From NCBI GenBank assembly GCA_045646865.1, contig JAZRLM010000015.1, positions 104,188 to 168,187 of the forward strand: a stretch of 64,000 nt of DNA, in the 5' to 3' direction. The translations under genes and the position numbers were made by a program. Below the pieces are notes generated by a model. It ran no database searches. It was not told the DNA's origin and worked only from the letters and a program-made list of their open reading frames with translations. Within the stretch, counting starts at the first letter, position 1. Each line of letters starts with the position of its first letter. This DNA comes from SIG440 sp045646865. Lineage in GTDB: Bacteria; Bacillota; Clostridia; Monoglobales; Monoglobaceae. Positions 26,024 through 33,838 of this stretch are shown piece after piece.

Positions 26024-27862
26024 TTATTCCTCATTATCAACCACTTTGTAGTCTGCATCCACCACATTATCATCTGCAGGACCATGTTCGGTCTGAGCAC
26101 CGCCCTGCGCTGCCTGCTGTGCCTGTGCGGCATCTGCATAGAGTTTTGATGATACATCATAGAATTTCTTTGATACAGCCTCGGTCTGCGCCTTTACTGC
26201 TTCAACGTCGATTTCTTCAACTTTCAGCATATCCTTCAGCTTGTCAACTTCTGCCTGGATTCCTGCCTTTTCATCATCAGAAATCTTGTCGCCAAGGTCT
26301 GCAAGTGTCTTTTCTGTCTGATATACGATATTGTCTGCTGCGTTTCTTGTGTCAACAGCTTCCTTCTTCTTTTTGTCTTCTGCTGCAAACTGTTCAGCTT
26401 CCTTAACAGCCTTTTCGATATCTTCGTCAGAAAGGTTTGTGCTTGATGTGATTGTAATATCCTGGCTGTTGCCTGTACCCATATCCTTTGCGGTTACGTG
26501 AACGATACCGTTTGCGTCAATATCAAATGAAACCTCAATCTGAGGAACACCGCGGGGTGCGGGAGGAATGTTATTAAGGCTGAAACGACCAAGAGTTTTG
26601 TTGTATGCAGCCATTTCTCTTTCGCCCTGGAGAACGTGAACCTCAACACTTGTCTGGCTGTCTGCCGCTGTTGAGAAAATCTGACTCTTCTTTGTGGGGA
26701 TTGTTGTGTTTCTTTCGATAATCTTTGTGAACACACCGCCCATTGTTTCGATACCAAGTGACAAAGGTGTTACGTCAAGAAGTACCAAGTCTTCAACATC
26801 GCCTGAAAGAACACCTGCCTGAATACAAGCACCAAGTGCAACACATTCGTCGGGGTTGATACCCTTGTGAGGTTCTTTGCCGATAAGTCTCTGTACTGCT
26901 TCCTGTACTGCAGGAATTCTTGAAGAACCACCAACAAGAAGAACCTTGTCAATTTCTGAAGGGTTGATACCTGCATCAGAAAGTGCATTCTTTGTAGGAA
27001 TCATTGTCTTTTCAACAAGGTCTGCTGTGAGTTCGTTGAACTTCTGACGTGTAAGTGTAATATCAAGATGCTTAGGACCTGTTGCGTCTGCTGTAATAAA
27101 AGGAAGATTGATGTTTGAGCTCATTACGCCTGAAAGCTCAATCTTTGCTTTTTCAGCAGCTTCCTTAAGTCTCTGAAGAGCCATTTTATCGCTAGCTAAG
27201 TCAATGCCGTTTTCCTTTTTGAATTCATCAACCAAAAAGTCGATAATCTTCTGGTCAAAGTCATCGCCACCGAGCTTGTTGTTACCGCTTGTTGCAAGAA
27301 CTTCGAAAACGCCATCACCGATTTCAAGAATTGATACGTCGAATGTACCGCCGCCAAGGTCGTATACCATAATCTTTTGGTCGTTGTCCTTGTCAAGACC
27401 GTAAGCAAGCGCTGCTGCAGTTGGCTCGTTGATAATTCTGAGAACTTCAAGACCTGCAATCTTACCTGCGTCCTTTGTTGCCTGACGCTGTGCGTCGCTG
27501 AAATATGCAGGAACTGTGATAACTGCCTGTGTAACTGTTTCGCCAAGGTAGCTTTCTGCATCAGCTTTCAGCTTCTGAAGAATCATTGCTGAAACTTCCT
27601 GAGGTGTGTACTTTTTGCCGTCGATATCTACCTTGTAATCTGTACCCATTTCTCTCTTAATTGAAGAGATTGTGTTGGGATTTGTGATTGCCTGTCTTTT
27701 TGCAACCTGACCAACAAGTCTTTCGCCTGTTTTTGTAAATGCTACAACAGAGGGAGTTGTTCTTGCACCCTCGGGGTTTGCGATAACTGTGGGTTCGCCG
27801 CCCTCCATAACTGCAACACATGAGTTTGTTGTACCTAAGTCAATACCTATAATCTTTGCCAT
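26024..27862 (-). CDS. dnaK: Chaperone DnaK (Hsp70)
   Basis: 612 aa, full length. The ATPase domain opens with GIDLGTTNSCVAVMEGG; GGGTFDVSIL and VGGSSRIPAVQEAV follow. The substrate domain and the C-terminal EEVD-like tail (DADYKVVDNEE) are present. Folds proteins in an ATP cycle driven by DnaJ and GrpE encoded on either side. Controlled by HrcA/CIRCE at the operon head; a 175-base gap with a structured repeat separates it from grpE. Confidence 0.97.
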   Translation of the reverse strand: MAKIIGIDLGTTNSCVAVMEGGEPTVIANPEGARTTPSVVAFTKTGERLVGQVAKRQAITNPNTISSIKREMGTDYKVDIDGKKYTPQEVSAMILQKLKADAESYLGETVTQAVITVPAYFSDAQRQATKDAGKIAGLEVLRIINEPTAAALAYGLDKDNDQKIMVYDLGGGTFDVSILEIGDGVFEVLATSGNNKLGGDDFDQKIIDFLVDEFKKENGIDLASDKMALQRLKEAAEKAKIELSGVMSSNINLPFITADATGPKHLDITLTRQKFNELTADLVEKTMIPTKNALSDAGINPSEIDKVLLVGGSSRIPAVQEAVQRLIGKEPHKGINPDECVALGACIQAGVLSGDVEDLVLLDVTPLSLGIETMGGVFTKIIERNTTIPTKKSQIFSTAADSQTSVEVHVLQGEREMAAYNKTLGRFSLNNIPPAPRGVPQIEVSFDIDANGIVHVTAKDMGTGNSQDITITSSTNLSDEDIEKAVKEAEQFAAEDKKKKEAVDTRNAADNIVYQTEKTLADLGDKISDDEKAGIQAEVDKLKDMLKVEEIDVEAVKAQTEAVSKKFYDVSSKLYADAAQAQQAAQGGAQTEHGPADDNVVDADYKVVDNEE

Positions 27863-27918
27863 AATAAATCACCTTTCTTTTTATATATAATATTCTTTCT
27901 GCGAGATGTTAAAAATGG

Positions 27919-28010
27919 GTGTAGAATGTTCAAACGCTACCCGAAGTTGTACTTTGTGTACTACGAGTGGTAGGGTTTGAGCATAGCAAAAACAACTGTC
28001 TTGTTTTTGC
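27919..28010. repeat. Dispersed structured repeat, copy B (grpE-dnaK gap)
   Basis: Shares its scaffold with 15451-15525. Outer arms CAAACGCTACC/GGTAGGGTTTG pair over an inner GTTGTA/TACTAC element; a second hairpin GCAAAAAC/GTTTTTGC follows to 28010. It lies between grpE and dnaK, so it can also fold in the operon mRNA. Confidence 0.55.
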
Positions 28011-28037
28011 GGTCGACGCCCGTTTTTTCAGCTCGCC

Positions 28038-28571
28038 CTAGTTGGCTACTTTAACCATTGAGTGTCTTATAACTCTGCCTTTGCAGGTGTAACCGCGCAT
28101 AAGCTCTTCGGAAATTGTGTTTTCACCAAATTCCTCGTTTTCTTCGTGCATTACTGCATTGTGCAGTTCGGGGTTAAATTCTTCACCCACAGCCTTTATA
28201 GGCTCAACTCCAATAGCCGTCAGCACTTCGTCAAGCTGTTTTACAATCATCTTAACGCCTTCTGCCAGAGTTCCCTCGGCATCTTCTGCCGCCGCTACTG
28301 CTCTTTCGAGATTATCTTTGACGGGTAGCAGTTTTTCAACCGTGTCACAAACCGCCATAGAATACAAATCCTCGCGTTCTTTGGCTGTTCTCTTTTTGAA
28401 GTTGTCAAACTCTGCCGCGTGACGCATCATTTTGTCTTTAAGCTGTTCAACTTCTTCCTTTAAAAGTTCTTCGGGAGATTTCTCCACGGTTTCTTCGGTT
28501 GTTTCTTCAACCACCTCTTCGGAAGCTATTACCTCTTCCTGAAGGTTTTCCTTTGCCTCTGTATTTTCCAT
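28038..28571 (-). CDS. grpE: Nucleotide exchange factor GrpE
   Basis: 177 aa. Acidic N-terminal tail, a long helix (LKDKMMRHAAEFDNFKKRTAKERED) and the C-terminal beta domain ending NTISEELMRGYTCKGRVIRHSMVKVA, the GrpE signature. Releases ADP from DnaK. Its ATG overlaps the hrcA stop by one base (TAATG), so translation is coupled. Confidence 0.96.
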   Translation of the reverse strand: MENTEAKENLQEEVIASEEVVEETTEETVEKSPEELLKEEVEQLKDKMMRHAAEFDNFKKRTAKEREDLYSMAVCDTVEKLLPVKDNLERAVAAAEDAEGTLAEGVKMIVKQLDEVLTAIGVEPIKAVGEEFNPELHNAVMHEENEEFGENTISEELMRGYTCKGRVIRHSMVKVAN

Positions 28572-29653
28572 TATTCTTCATCTCCTTTTCCCAAGCCGTC
28601 GCCGAGTAAAATTTGTCTTGTGCCAAAATCCTTGGACAGCACGCCGCTGAGCTGTGCCGTAAAGAATTCAAGCGCCGATATAATCTTGGAATAATCCATT
28701 CTTGCAGGGCCCAGAACACCAAGCAGACCAATAATCTTATCCGACGCCCGATATGGGGCTATCACCACACTGTTGGACTGAAGTTCAGGAATGGGGATTT
28801 CGTCTCCTATCAGAACCTTGGTGGTGTTTGTGGGGTTTGCTGTCATAATTATTTTGCTAAGATTTTCCTTGTCTTCGAGAATGTCAAAAAGCTCTTTTAC
28901 CTTGTCAACATTGCTGTATTCAGGGAAGTTAAGTATATTTGAGAGCCCGTCAACAAAAATCTGTTTGCTGTCGATTTCGGAAACCGCCTCGTGAACAAGT
29001 TCAATCACCGATGTCAGTATCTCAAAGTTGTGACCAATCGCTGAACGAATTTCCATCATATTTGCAATATTTATTTCGGAAATGGTCAGCCCCGAAAGGT
29101 TTTGATTGAGAATTCTGCTGAGTTCATCTGCAAAATCTTCGGATATGTCCTGATTGAGTTTAAGCAGCCGGTTTTTTATAATTCCCGATTTGTCTGATAC
29201 AATCAGCATTGCGGTAAAATCGTCAACCTTAACAACCTTGATATTTTTCACCACTCCTGCCTCTGCCGCAGGTAGCATACCGATCACAGGAAGACCGGTA
29301 ATTGCTGAAAACGCCGCCGCCACATCGCGTACAATCTTGTCAAGCTCTCTTTTTTTCATAGAGGTTGCCTGACGCATCTTTTCGATTTCTGCCGCGGTCA
29401 TTTCATATCTTTCCATCAATGAGTCAACATACAAGCGGTAGCCCCCGGTTGTGGGAATTCTGCCAGCCGATGTATGAGGCTGTGCAAGAAGACCCATTTC
29501 CTCAAGGTCGCCCATCTCGTTGCGGATTGTTGCGGCGCTGAGATTAAGCTCGGTTTTTTTGGAAATGCTTCGTGAACCAACAGGCTCGGCACTATTGATA
29601 TAATCCTCAACAATCGCCTGAAGGATAAGTTTTTTTCTGTCATCCAAAGCCAT
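28571..29653 (-). CDS. hrcA: Heat-inducible transcription repressor HrcA
   Basis: 360 aa from the ATG at 29653, giving the family start MALDDRKKLILQAIVEDYI; the frame continues upstream without homology. Winged-helix domain (EPVGSRSISKKTELNLSAATIRNEMGDLEEMGLL) then a GAF-like dimerisation core (SVVIAPYRASDKIIGLLGVLGPARMDY). It binds the CIRCE operator 33 bases upstream and so represses its own operon until heat stress. Confidence 0.96.
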   Translation of the reverse strand: MALDDRKKLILQAIVEDYINSAEPVGSRSISKKTELNLSAATIRNEMGDLEEMGLLAQPHTSAGRIPTTGGYRLYVDSLMERYEMTAAEIEKMRQATSMKKRELDKIVRDVAAAFSAITGLPVIGMLPAAEAGVVKNIKVVKVDDFTAMLIVSDKSGIIKNRLLKLNQDISEDFADELSRILNQNLSGLTISEINIANMMEIRSAIGHNFEILTSVIELVHEAVSEIDSKQIFVDGLSNILNFPEYSNVDKVKELFDILEDKENLSKIIMTANPTNTTKVLIGDEIPIPELQSNSVVIAPYRASDKIIGLLGVLGPARMDYSKIISALEFFTAQLSGVLSKDFGTRQILLGDGLGKGDEE

Positions 29654-29685
29654 CTGCCGCACCTCGCAATCTTTTTCTTGTTTTG

Positions 29686-29712
29686 TTAGCACTCAACAAC
29701 TTAGAGTGCTAA
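29686..29712 (-). promoter_or_regulatory. CIRCE operator (HrcA binding site)
   Basis: A perfect match to the consensus: TTAGCACTC, nine bases, GAGTGCTAA. It overlaps the transcription start region of the promoter at 29723-29751 and lies 33 bases upstream of hrcA. Confidence 0.98.
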
Positions 29713-29722
29713 CTACTTATTT

Positions 29723-29751
29723 AATATACCATTAACGTCCCATATTGTCAA
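29723..29751 (-). promoter_or_regulatory. Sigma-A promoter of the heat-shock operon
   Basis: Read on the minus strand: TTGACA (29751-29746), a 17-base spacer, TATATT (29728-29723), immediately upstream of CIRCE. Confidence 0.88.
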
Positions 29752-29788
29752 TAGTTTTTACAAATATTGTTGAGTTTAACAAAAAAAA

Positions 29789-29834
29789 TAACTGCTCACC
29801 AAGCATAGAGTTGTCAAAATGCTTGATAAGCAGT
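29789..29834 (-). terminator. Terminator after phosphofructokinase
   Basis: On the minus strand CTGCTTATCAAGCAT pairs with ATGCTTGGTGAGCAG (G-U and one mismatch) around a loop, followed by TTATTTTTTTT. Confidence 0.85.
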
Positions 29835-29851
29835 CTTTTTACATTATTATA

Positions 29852-31081
29852 TTACCAAACTTTAGGCGCAAACTGAAGCTGACCGTTTATGTACTTAATC
29901 TGCGGTTCGCCCTCAATCAAAGGCAATGCATATTTTATAAATTCGTCGGTTACACCAAACCCGTCGCCCGAAAGCATACTCTGGGGAATCTTTTTCTCCA
30001 CATTGGCAATCTGTTTTACGTCGTAAGGCACTATTTCCATTTTGTAAGGTGCATCTGAAATTCGTTTAAATCCCGGAACAACTCCTGTCAGACCTCCAAC
30101 AGCAAATTTCACACCTGTATAGCCTGCGTCAAATGCCTCGGTTACGTCGCAAAGTGATGCACCGCTTGACCAGCATCTTTGCAGTGTGCTAAGCTCGATT
30201 GAGCGAACTTTAAGACCCAAATCCGACGCAATGCTTTCCTTTATCATCTGACCAACACCGCCAAGAGCCGCATGACCGAATCTGTCATGTTGCTTTCTTA
30301 AAGCGGTTGCGTTTTCCATTATATAGTTTCCGTCTTTGTCACGAATACCCTCTGACACAGCAATCATAACAGTATCCTGCTCTTTGCCCACCTTTTCAAC
30401 CTTGGCAAGAAAGCTGTCAAGGTCAAATGCAGATTCGGGGAGACAGATAATATCCGCCGCCTGAGTAGATTTGTCATTGGCAAGTGCTGCCGCCGCTGTA
30501 AGCCAGCCGGCGTTTCGTCCCATAGCCTCAAGCACAACAACCGATGGCATACTGTAAACCTCGGTATCTTTTTTAAGCTGTCGCAAGGAGTTTGCAATGA
30601 ATTTTGCGGCAGAACCGTATCCGGGAGTGTGGTCAGTAAGAGCAAGGTCGTTATCAATCGTTTTGGGAACACCGATAACCCTTACGTCAGAGCCAATCTC
30701 TGCGGCATAGCGGCTCACTTTGTCAACGGTATCCATTGAATCATTGCCGCCAATACAGAAGAAGTAACCTATATCATACTTTTTAAATATATCAAAAATT
30801 CTTTCATAAAAGCCCCTGTCTTCCTCAAGTGACGGCAGTTTTTTTCTGCAGGAACCAAGATATGATGATGGGGTCTGTTTTAGAAGATTTAAAAGTTCGC
30901 CTTCCTTAAATTTTTCAAGGGATACGATTTTCTCTTCGCCTACGCCCTCGATGCCGTAAAGACCGCCATAGACCTTTCCGATTTTATCTCCGTTGTCAAA
31001 GCCACCCTTAATTACACCTGCAAGAGATGAGTTAATAACGGCCGTAGGACCGCCGGATTGTATAACCAGTAAATTTTTCAT
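29852..31081 (-). CDS. pfp: 6-phosphofructokinase, PPi-dependent type
   Basis: 409 aa. Phosphorylates fructose 6-phosphate in glycolysis. QSGGPTAVINSSLAG opens the protein; the phosphate-donor loop is GGNDSMDT, where Asp in place of the Gly of GGDGS is the known marker for pyrophosphate use; PKTIDNDL is the substrate/catalytic motif. The length (~400) also fits the PPi-PFK group rather than the ~320-aa ATP enzyme. Pyrophosphate use would tie in with, and compete with, the pyrophosphatase at the window start. Confidence 0.88.
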   Translation of the reverse strand: MKNLLVIQSGGPTAVINSSLAGVIKGGFDNGDKIGKVYGGLYGIEGVGEEKIVSLEKFKEGELLNLLKQTPSSYLGSCRKKLPSLEEDRGFYERIFDIFKKYDIGYFFCIGGNDSMDTVDKVSRYAAEIGSDVRVIGVPKTIDNDLALTDHTPGYGSAAKFIANSLRQLKKDTEVYSMPSVVVLEAMGRNAGWLTAAAALANDKSTQAADIICLPESAFDLDSFLAKVEKVGKEQDTVMIAVSEGIRDKDGNYIMENATALRKQHDRFGHAALGGVGQMIKESIASDLGLKVRSIELSTLQRCWSSGASLCDVTEAFDAGYTGVKFAVGGLTGVVPGFKRISDAPYKMEIVPYDVKQIANVEKKIPQSMLSGDGFGVTDEFIKYALPLIEGEPQIKYINGQLQFAPKVW

Positions 31082-31166
31082 AATTTACACTCCTTTTCCG
31101 AGTTTTTCGCTAAGTTTATTTTATTATATTTTCAACTTCTTTGCAACTAAAATTTTTAACAATAAT

Positions 31167-31195
31167 TTGACACCGCCTTTGTGATATGCTATAAT
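31167..31195 (+). promoter_or_regulatory. Sigma-A promoter of the SDR gene
   Basis: TTGACA (31167-31172), 17-base spacer, TATAAT (31190-31195) with an extended TGC before the -10 box. Confidence 0.88.
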
Positions 31196-31222
31196 TTTTA
31201 CACAAACAAGGAGGCGAGCTCA

Positions 31223-31972
31223 ATGAAAGCTTTGATTACAGGCGCAAGTACGGGAATAGGCCGTGATATGGCAAGAAATCTGCACACTCATGGAGCAGAG
31301 CTGATTTTGGTTGCACGTAGCACCGAAAAACTTGAAGAATTAAAAGGCGAACTGGGTGGAAAACCCCGTATAATCAGCCTTGACTTGTCGGTCGCCGAAA
31401 ACTGTTACCAACTTTACGAATTGACAAAGGGCGAAAATATTGACATCCTTATAAATAATGCAGGCTTTGGTGCGTGGGGCGAATCCTCACAAGTTCCCCT
31501 TGAAACCGAGCTTAATATGATTGACCTTAACATAAAGGCTGTTCATATCCTCACCAAGCTGTATCTTGCAGACTTTGAAAAAAGAAATTCAGGATATATT
31601 ATGAATGTTGCATCAATCGCAGGCTTTTTGTCAGGGCCGCTGATGTCAACATATTATGCAACCAAAGGGTATGTCCTTAAATTCACAACTGCAATATACG
31701 AAGAACTGCGCCGCAAAAAGAGCAATGTGCATATCTGTGCGCTGTGCCCCGGCCCCGTTGATACCGAATTCAACAACCGTGCAGGGGTAAACTTTATGAT
31801 AAGCGGACATACGGGCAAGTTTGTTGCAGATTATGCCCTGAAAAAAATGTTCAGGAAGAAACTGCTTATTATACCCGGATGGCTTATCAAGGCAGGAGCA
31901 CTCTTACAAAGGCTTGTCCCCACAAAGCTGCTGCTTAAAATTTGTTATATGCTGCAGACCTGCAAAAAATAA
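31223..31972 (+). CDS. Short-chain dehydrogenase/reductase
   Basis: 249 aa from the ATG at 31223 (GGAGGCGAG upstream). Classical SDR: NAD(P) loop TGASTGIG (residues ~6-13), NNAGFG, catalytic Ser in NVASIAGF and Tyr-Lys in YYATKGYV, then CPGPVDTEF. The C-terminus is hydrophobic/basic. Substrate not evident. Own promoter; a short terminator hairpin follows at 31974-31990. Confidence 0.88.
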   Translation: MKALITGASTGIGRDMARNLHTHGAELILVARSTEKLEELKGELGGKPRIISLDLSVAENCYQLYELTKGENIDILINNAGFGAWGESSQVPLETELNMIDLNIKAVHILTKLYLADFEKRNSGYIMNVASIAGFLSGPLMSTYYATKGYVLKFTTAIYEELRRKKSNVHICALCPGPVDTEFNNRAGVNFMISGHTGKFVADYALKKMFRKKLLIIPGWLIKAGALLQRLVPTKLLLKICYMLQTCKK

Positions 31973-31973
31973 C

Positions 31974-31990
31974 GGTCTTTACAGACCTTT
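31974..31990 (+). terminator. Short hairpin after the SDR gene
   Basis: GGTCT-TTAC-AGACC followed by TTTATAT; small but directly after the stop codon. Confidence 0.5.
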
Positions 31991-32000
31991 ATATATACTG

Positions 32001-32082
32001 TCAACATTGTTGACAATGCGAGTTCGAAAGCCTCCTCGCATAGGCTGAAATGTCTAAAATCAAAACTAAGGAGAAAAGCAAA
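32001..32082 (+). promoter_or_regulatory. preQ1-like riboswitch upstream of queT-type gene
   Basis: The core TGCGAG (32017-32022) and CTCGCA (32035-32040) form a stem with loop TTCGAAAGCCTC, giving GUUC-nnn-AGC-n-CC as in the preQ1 class I aptamer loop. An A-rich tail AAAATCAAAACTAAGGAG (32056-32073) follows, with the ribosome site in its end, as in translational preQ1 switches. A mini-hairpin (TAGGC...GTCTA) between stem and tail is unusual for class I and recalls the extra helix of class III. A CAACATTGTTG palindrome lies just upstream. The downstream gene is a preQ1-type transporter, which supports the call. Confidence 0.6.
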
Positions 32083-32574
32083 ATGAAAAGAAGAAAAAGT
32101 AATGTTCGTTATCTGGTTCAAAGTGCAACAATTGCCGCAATCTATGTGGTGCTGACTTTAATGGCAAATATGTTTGGTCTTGCAAACTATGCTATTCAAG
32201 TGCGTTTTTCTGAGGCGCTGACCGTTCTGCCCGCATATATGCCGTCGGCAATTCCCGGTCTTACAATCGGTTGTCTTATTTCCAACCTGCTGACCGGCGC
32301 AATGGCTCTTGACATCGTCTTTGGCAGTATTGCCACACTTATCGGTGCAATATTCACCTATATTTTCAGAAGAGATAAGTGGTTTGCCCCCATTCCGCCA
32401 ATAGTTTCAAACACCTTGATTATTCCGTTTATTCTTGCATTTGTATATAAATTTGAAGGTTCGATATGGTATTTTATGTTGACAGTAGGACTTGGAGAAA
32501 TAATCTCCTGCGGAATATTAGGCTACATTTTAATGTCGGTAATCAACCGGTTGCCACGCAAACTGTTAAAATAG
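32083..32574 (+). CDS. queT: QueT-family transporter (queuosine precursor)
   Basis: 163 aa from the ATG at 32083, nine bases after AAGGAG; an upstream in-frame ATG at 32050 falls inside the riboswitch and is unlikely. About five transmembrane helices; the QueT signature AIQVRFSEALTVLPAYMPSA then IPGLTIGC is present. It is the S-component of an ECF-type importer for preQ1 or a related 7-deazaguanine. Predicted to be shut off by the riboswitch when preQ1 is plentiful. Confidence 0.85.
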   Translation: MKRRKSNVRYLVQSATIAAIYVVLTLMANMFGLANYAIQVRFSEALTVLPAYMPSAIPGLTIGCLISNLLTGAMALDIVFGSIATLIGAIFTYIFRRDKWFAPIPPIVSNTLIIPFILAFVYKFEGSIWYFMLTVGLGEIISCGILGYILMSVINRLPRKLLK

Positions 32575-32588
32575 GTTAATAAAATTCG

Positions 32589-32624
32589 GGTGCTATCCTT
32601 CATTGGATATGCACCTGTTTTTTC
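32589..32624 (+). terminator. Terminator after queT
   Basis: GGTGCTATCC pairs with GGATATGCACC around six bases, followed by TGTTTTTT. Confidence 0.85.
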
Positions 32625-32631
32625 AGCAATT

Positions 32632-32865
32632 TTAAAAATCGTGACACACTCCTGCATCAAGATTGTATTTTTCAAATATAACAACAATCTCCTCTATTTT
32701 TTCAAAGTCATCAAGTTCATTCTTGTGCAAAACCTGCTGAATTTCTCCAAGTGCATTTATAGCTACTGTGTCTGCAATATTATCTTCATCAATGTCAAAA
32801 TCAGTTATGCCTCTGCATATATTTTCTGCAATATAACTTTTAATAAGTTCCGTTTTAATGTTCAT
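32632..32865 (-). CDS. Small acidic protein divergent from HTH regulator, unknown
   Basis: 77 aa from the ATG at 32865 with GGAGG five bases upstream; the longer frame (to 32883) runs into the operator. Helical, acidic (DFDIDEDNIAD, NELDDFEKIEEIV), no recognised domain. Divergently transcribed from an XRE-type regulator across a ~100-base gap with two matching operators, so it is probably that regulator's target, perhaps in a toxin-antitoxin-like or regulatory pair. Confidence 0.6.
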   Translation of the reverse strand: MNIKTELIKSYIAENICRGITDFDIDEDNIADTVAINALGEIQQVLHKNELDDFEKIEEIVVIFEKYNLDAGVCHDF

Positions 32866-32880
32866 TTTACGCCTCCTCAA

Positions 32881-32954
32881 CATTCAAATGAATGTATTTG
32901 TGCATTATTATATATCAACCGTGCTAAACTGTCAATACATTTAATTGAATGTAT
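32881..32954. promoter_or_regulatory. Twin palindromic operators between divergent genes
   Basis: Two sites share the half-site TGAATGTAT: CATTCAAATGAATG at 32881-32894 (just upstream of the 77-aa gene) and ATACATTTAATTGAATGTAT at 32935-32954 (just upstream of the HTH gene). One site in front of each gene suggests coordinated repression by the HTH protein. Confidence 0.65.
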
Positions 32955-32966
32955 CGAGGTGTTAAT

Positions 32967-33182
32967 ATGGCATATTATCCAAGATTAAAGGATTTGCGAG
33001 AAGATAATGATAAAACTCAAAAACAGATTGCAGAAATACTTTTTATAACTCAACAACAATACTCTTTATACGAAAAAGGCTACCGAGAAATTCCTTCATC
33101 TGCTCTCATTACTCTTGCAAAATTTTATAATGTTTCAGTAGACTACATCTTAGGTCTTACAGACAATCCAAAAAAAGTTTAA
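32967..33182 (+). CDS. XRE-family helix-turn-helix regulator
   Basis: 71 aa from the ATG at 32967 (GAGGTG upstream). Almost the entire protein is one Cro/CI-type HTH: LKDLREDNDKTQKQIAEIL, FITQQQYSLYEKGYREIP, LITLAKFYNVSVDYILGLTD. Likely autorepressor acting at the two palindromes upstream. Ends at a terminator (33195-33225). Confidence 0.88.
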   Translation: MAYYPRLKDLREDNDKTQKQIAEILFITQQQYSLYEKGYREIPSSALITLAKFYNVSVDYILGLTDNPKKV

Positions 33183-33194
33183 TTATAGCAACAA

Positions 33195-33225
33195 AAACCC
33201 CTGCAATTAAAATTGCTAGGGGTTT
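33195..33225 (+). terminator. Terminator after the HTH gene
   Basis: AAACCCCTGCAATT pairs with AATTGCTAGGGGTTT with one bulge, followed by TATTGTTAATT. Confidence 0.8.
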
Positions 33226-33257
33226 ATTGTTAATTGTCCGCCTTATATTTTATCTAT

Positions 33258-33602
33258 TTAAGCATTTGTTTTGGCAGTATTTATTGACGAAATAAGCAGT
33301 TTCCTTATCTTTCCACAATCATTTCTTATCCTGTTATATTTTTGTTCATCAATTATATTAGTTTTTTCAAAAAGTTTAAGCCAATATTCCGTTTCATAAC
33401 ACTCTTTGAGGGCAATCTGCATTTTTGAAATAAAATCTGCTCTGCTGTGAGCATAGTTCGCCTCATGAATATTTGCTCCAATGCTTGTGCCGCTTCTGAG
33501 TATTTGATTTGTAAGAACCGATTTACCTTTAATCGAATCACATAAGCTAACTATCTCCACAGAAAAATCCATTGATAAATCTACAAGTATATTATTTGTC
33601 AT
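33258..33602 (-). CDS. Four-helix-bundle protein (23S rRNA intervening-sequence/S23 family)
   Basis: 114 aa from the ATG at 33602 with GGAGGGATAA upstream. The family pattern is clear: VLTNQILRSGTSIGANIHEANYAHSRADFISKMQIALKE, then ETEYWLKLF. Members form pentameric four-helix bundles; relatives are found in 23S rRNA intervening sequences and as Avd accessory proteins of diversity-generating retroelements. No reverse transcriptase or template repeat is nearby. Its start abuts a symmetric array of short hairpins (33624-33838), and the two probably form one unit. Confidence 0.85.
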   Translation of the reverse strand: MTNNILVDLSMDFSVEIVSLCDSIKGKSVLTNQILRSGTSIGANIHEANYAHSRADFISKMQIALKECYETEYWLKLFEKTNIIDEQKYNRIRNDCGKIRKLLISSINTAKTNA

Positions 33603-33623
33603 TTTATCCCTCCTGAATGAAAT

Positions 33624-33838
33624 GCACTTCGTGCTTGAAATGACAAAGCAGAGCTTTGTCTTGAAATATGTTCGCATATGCTCACAAATGAAATAAAATT
33701 TGCCCTTTAAACATCATGCACCGCAAGGCAAAGCCCTGCGGTGCATTTCAATCGCGTCAGCGAATTTCAATCGTCTTAAGACGAATTTCATTTGCCATAG
33801 GCAAATTTCATTGAACTAATTTGCAAGCAAATTAGTTC
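33624..33838. repeat. Symmetric array of eight short hairpins with TTGAAAT spacers
   Basis: Hairpins: GCAC-TTC-GTGC (33624-33634); GACAAAGC/GCTTTGTC (33642-33660); ATATG-TTCG-CATAT (33666-33679); TGCACCGCA/TGCGGTGCA (33717-33745); TCGC/GCGA (33752-33763); TCGTCTTAAGACGA (33771-33784); TTTGCC/GGCAAA (33791-33805); GAACTAATTTGC/GCAAATTAGTTC (33813-33838). Left-arm spacers read TTGAAAT; right-arm spacers read ATTTCAA, so the array is itself inverted about 33680-33716. Stem sequences differ but spacers are nearly constant. The last hairpin contains the stop codon of the GGGtGRT gene. Confidence 0.85.

Noticed and set aside
32590..32988. Plus-strand open frame over the 77-aa gene
   Set aside because: Antisense to the 77-aa gene, which has the better ribosome site; it also begins in the queT terminator.
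33624..33838. CRISPR array
   Set aside because: The constant part is a 7-base spacer and each unit is its own palindrome of different length; no direct repeats of CRISPR size and no cas genes.
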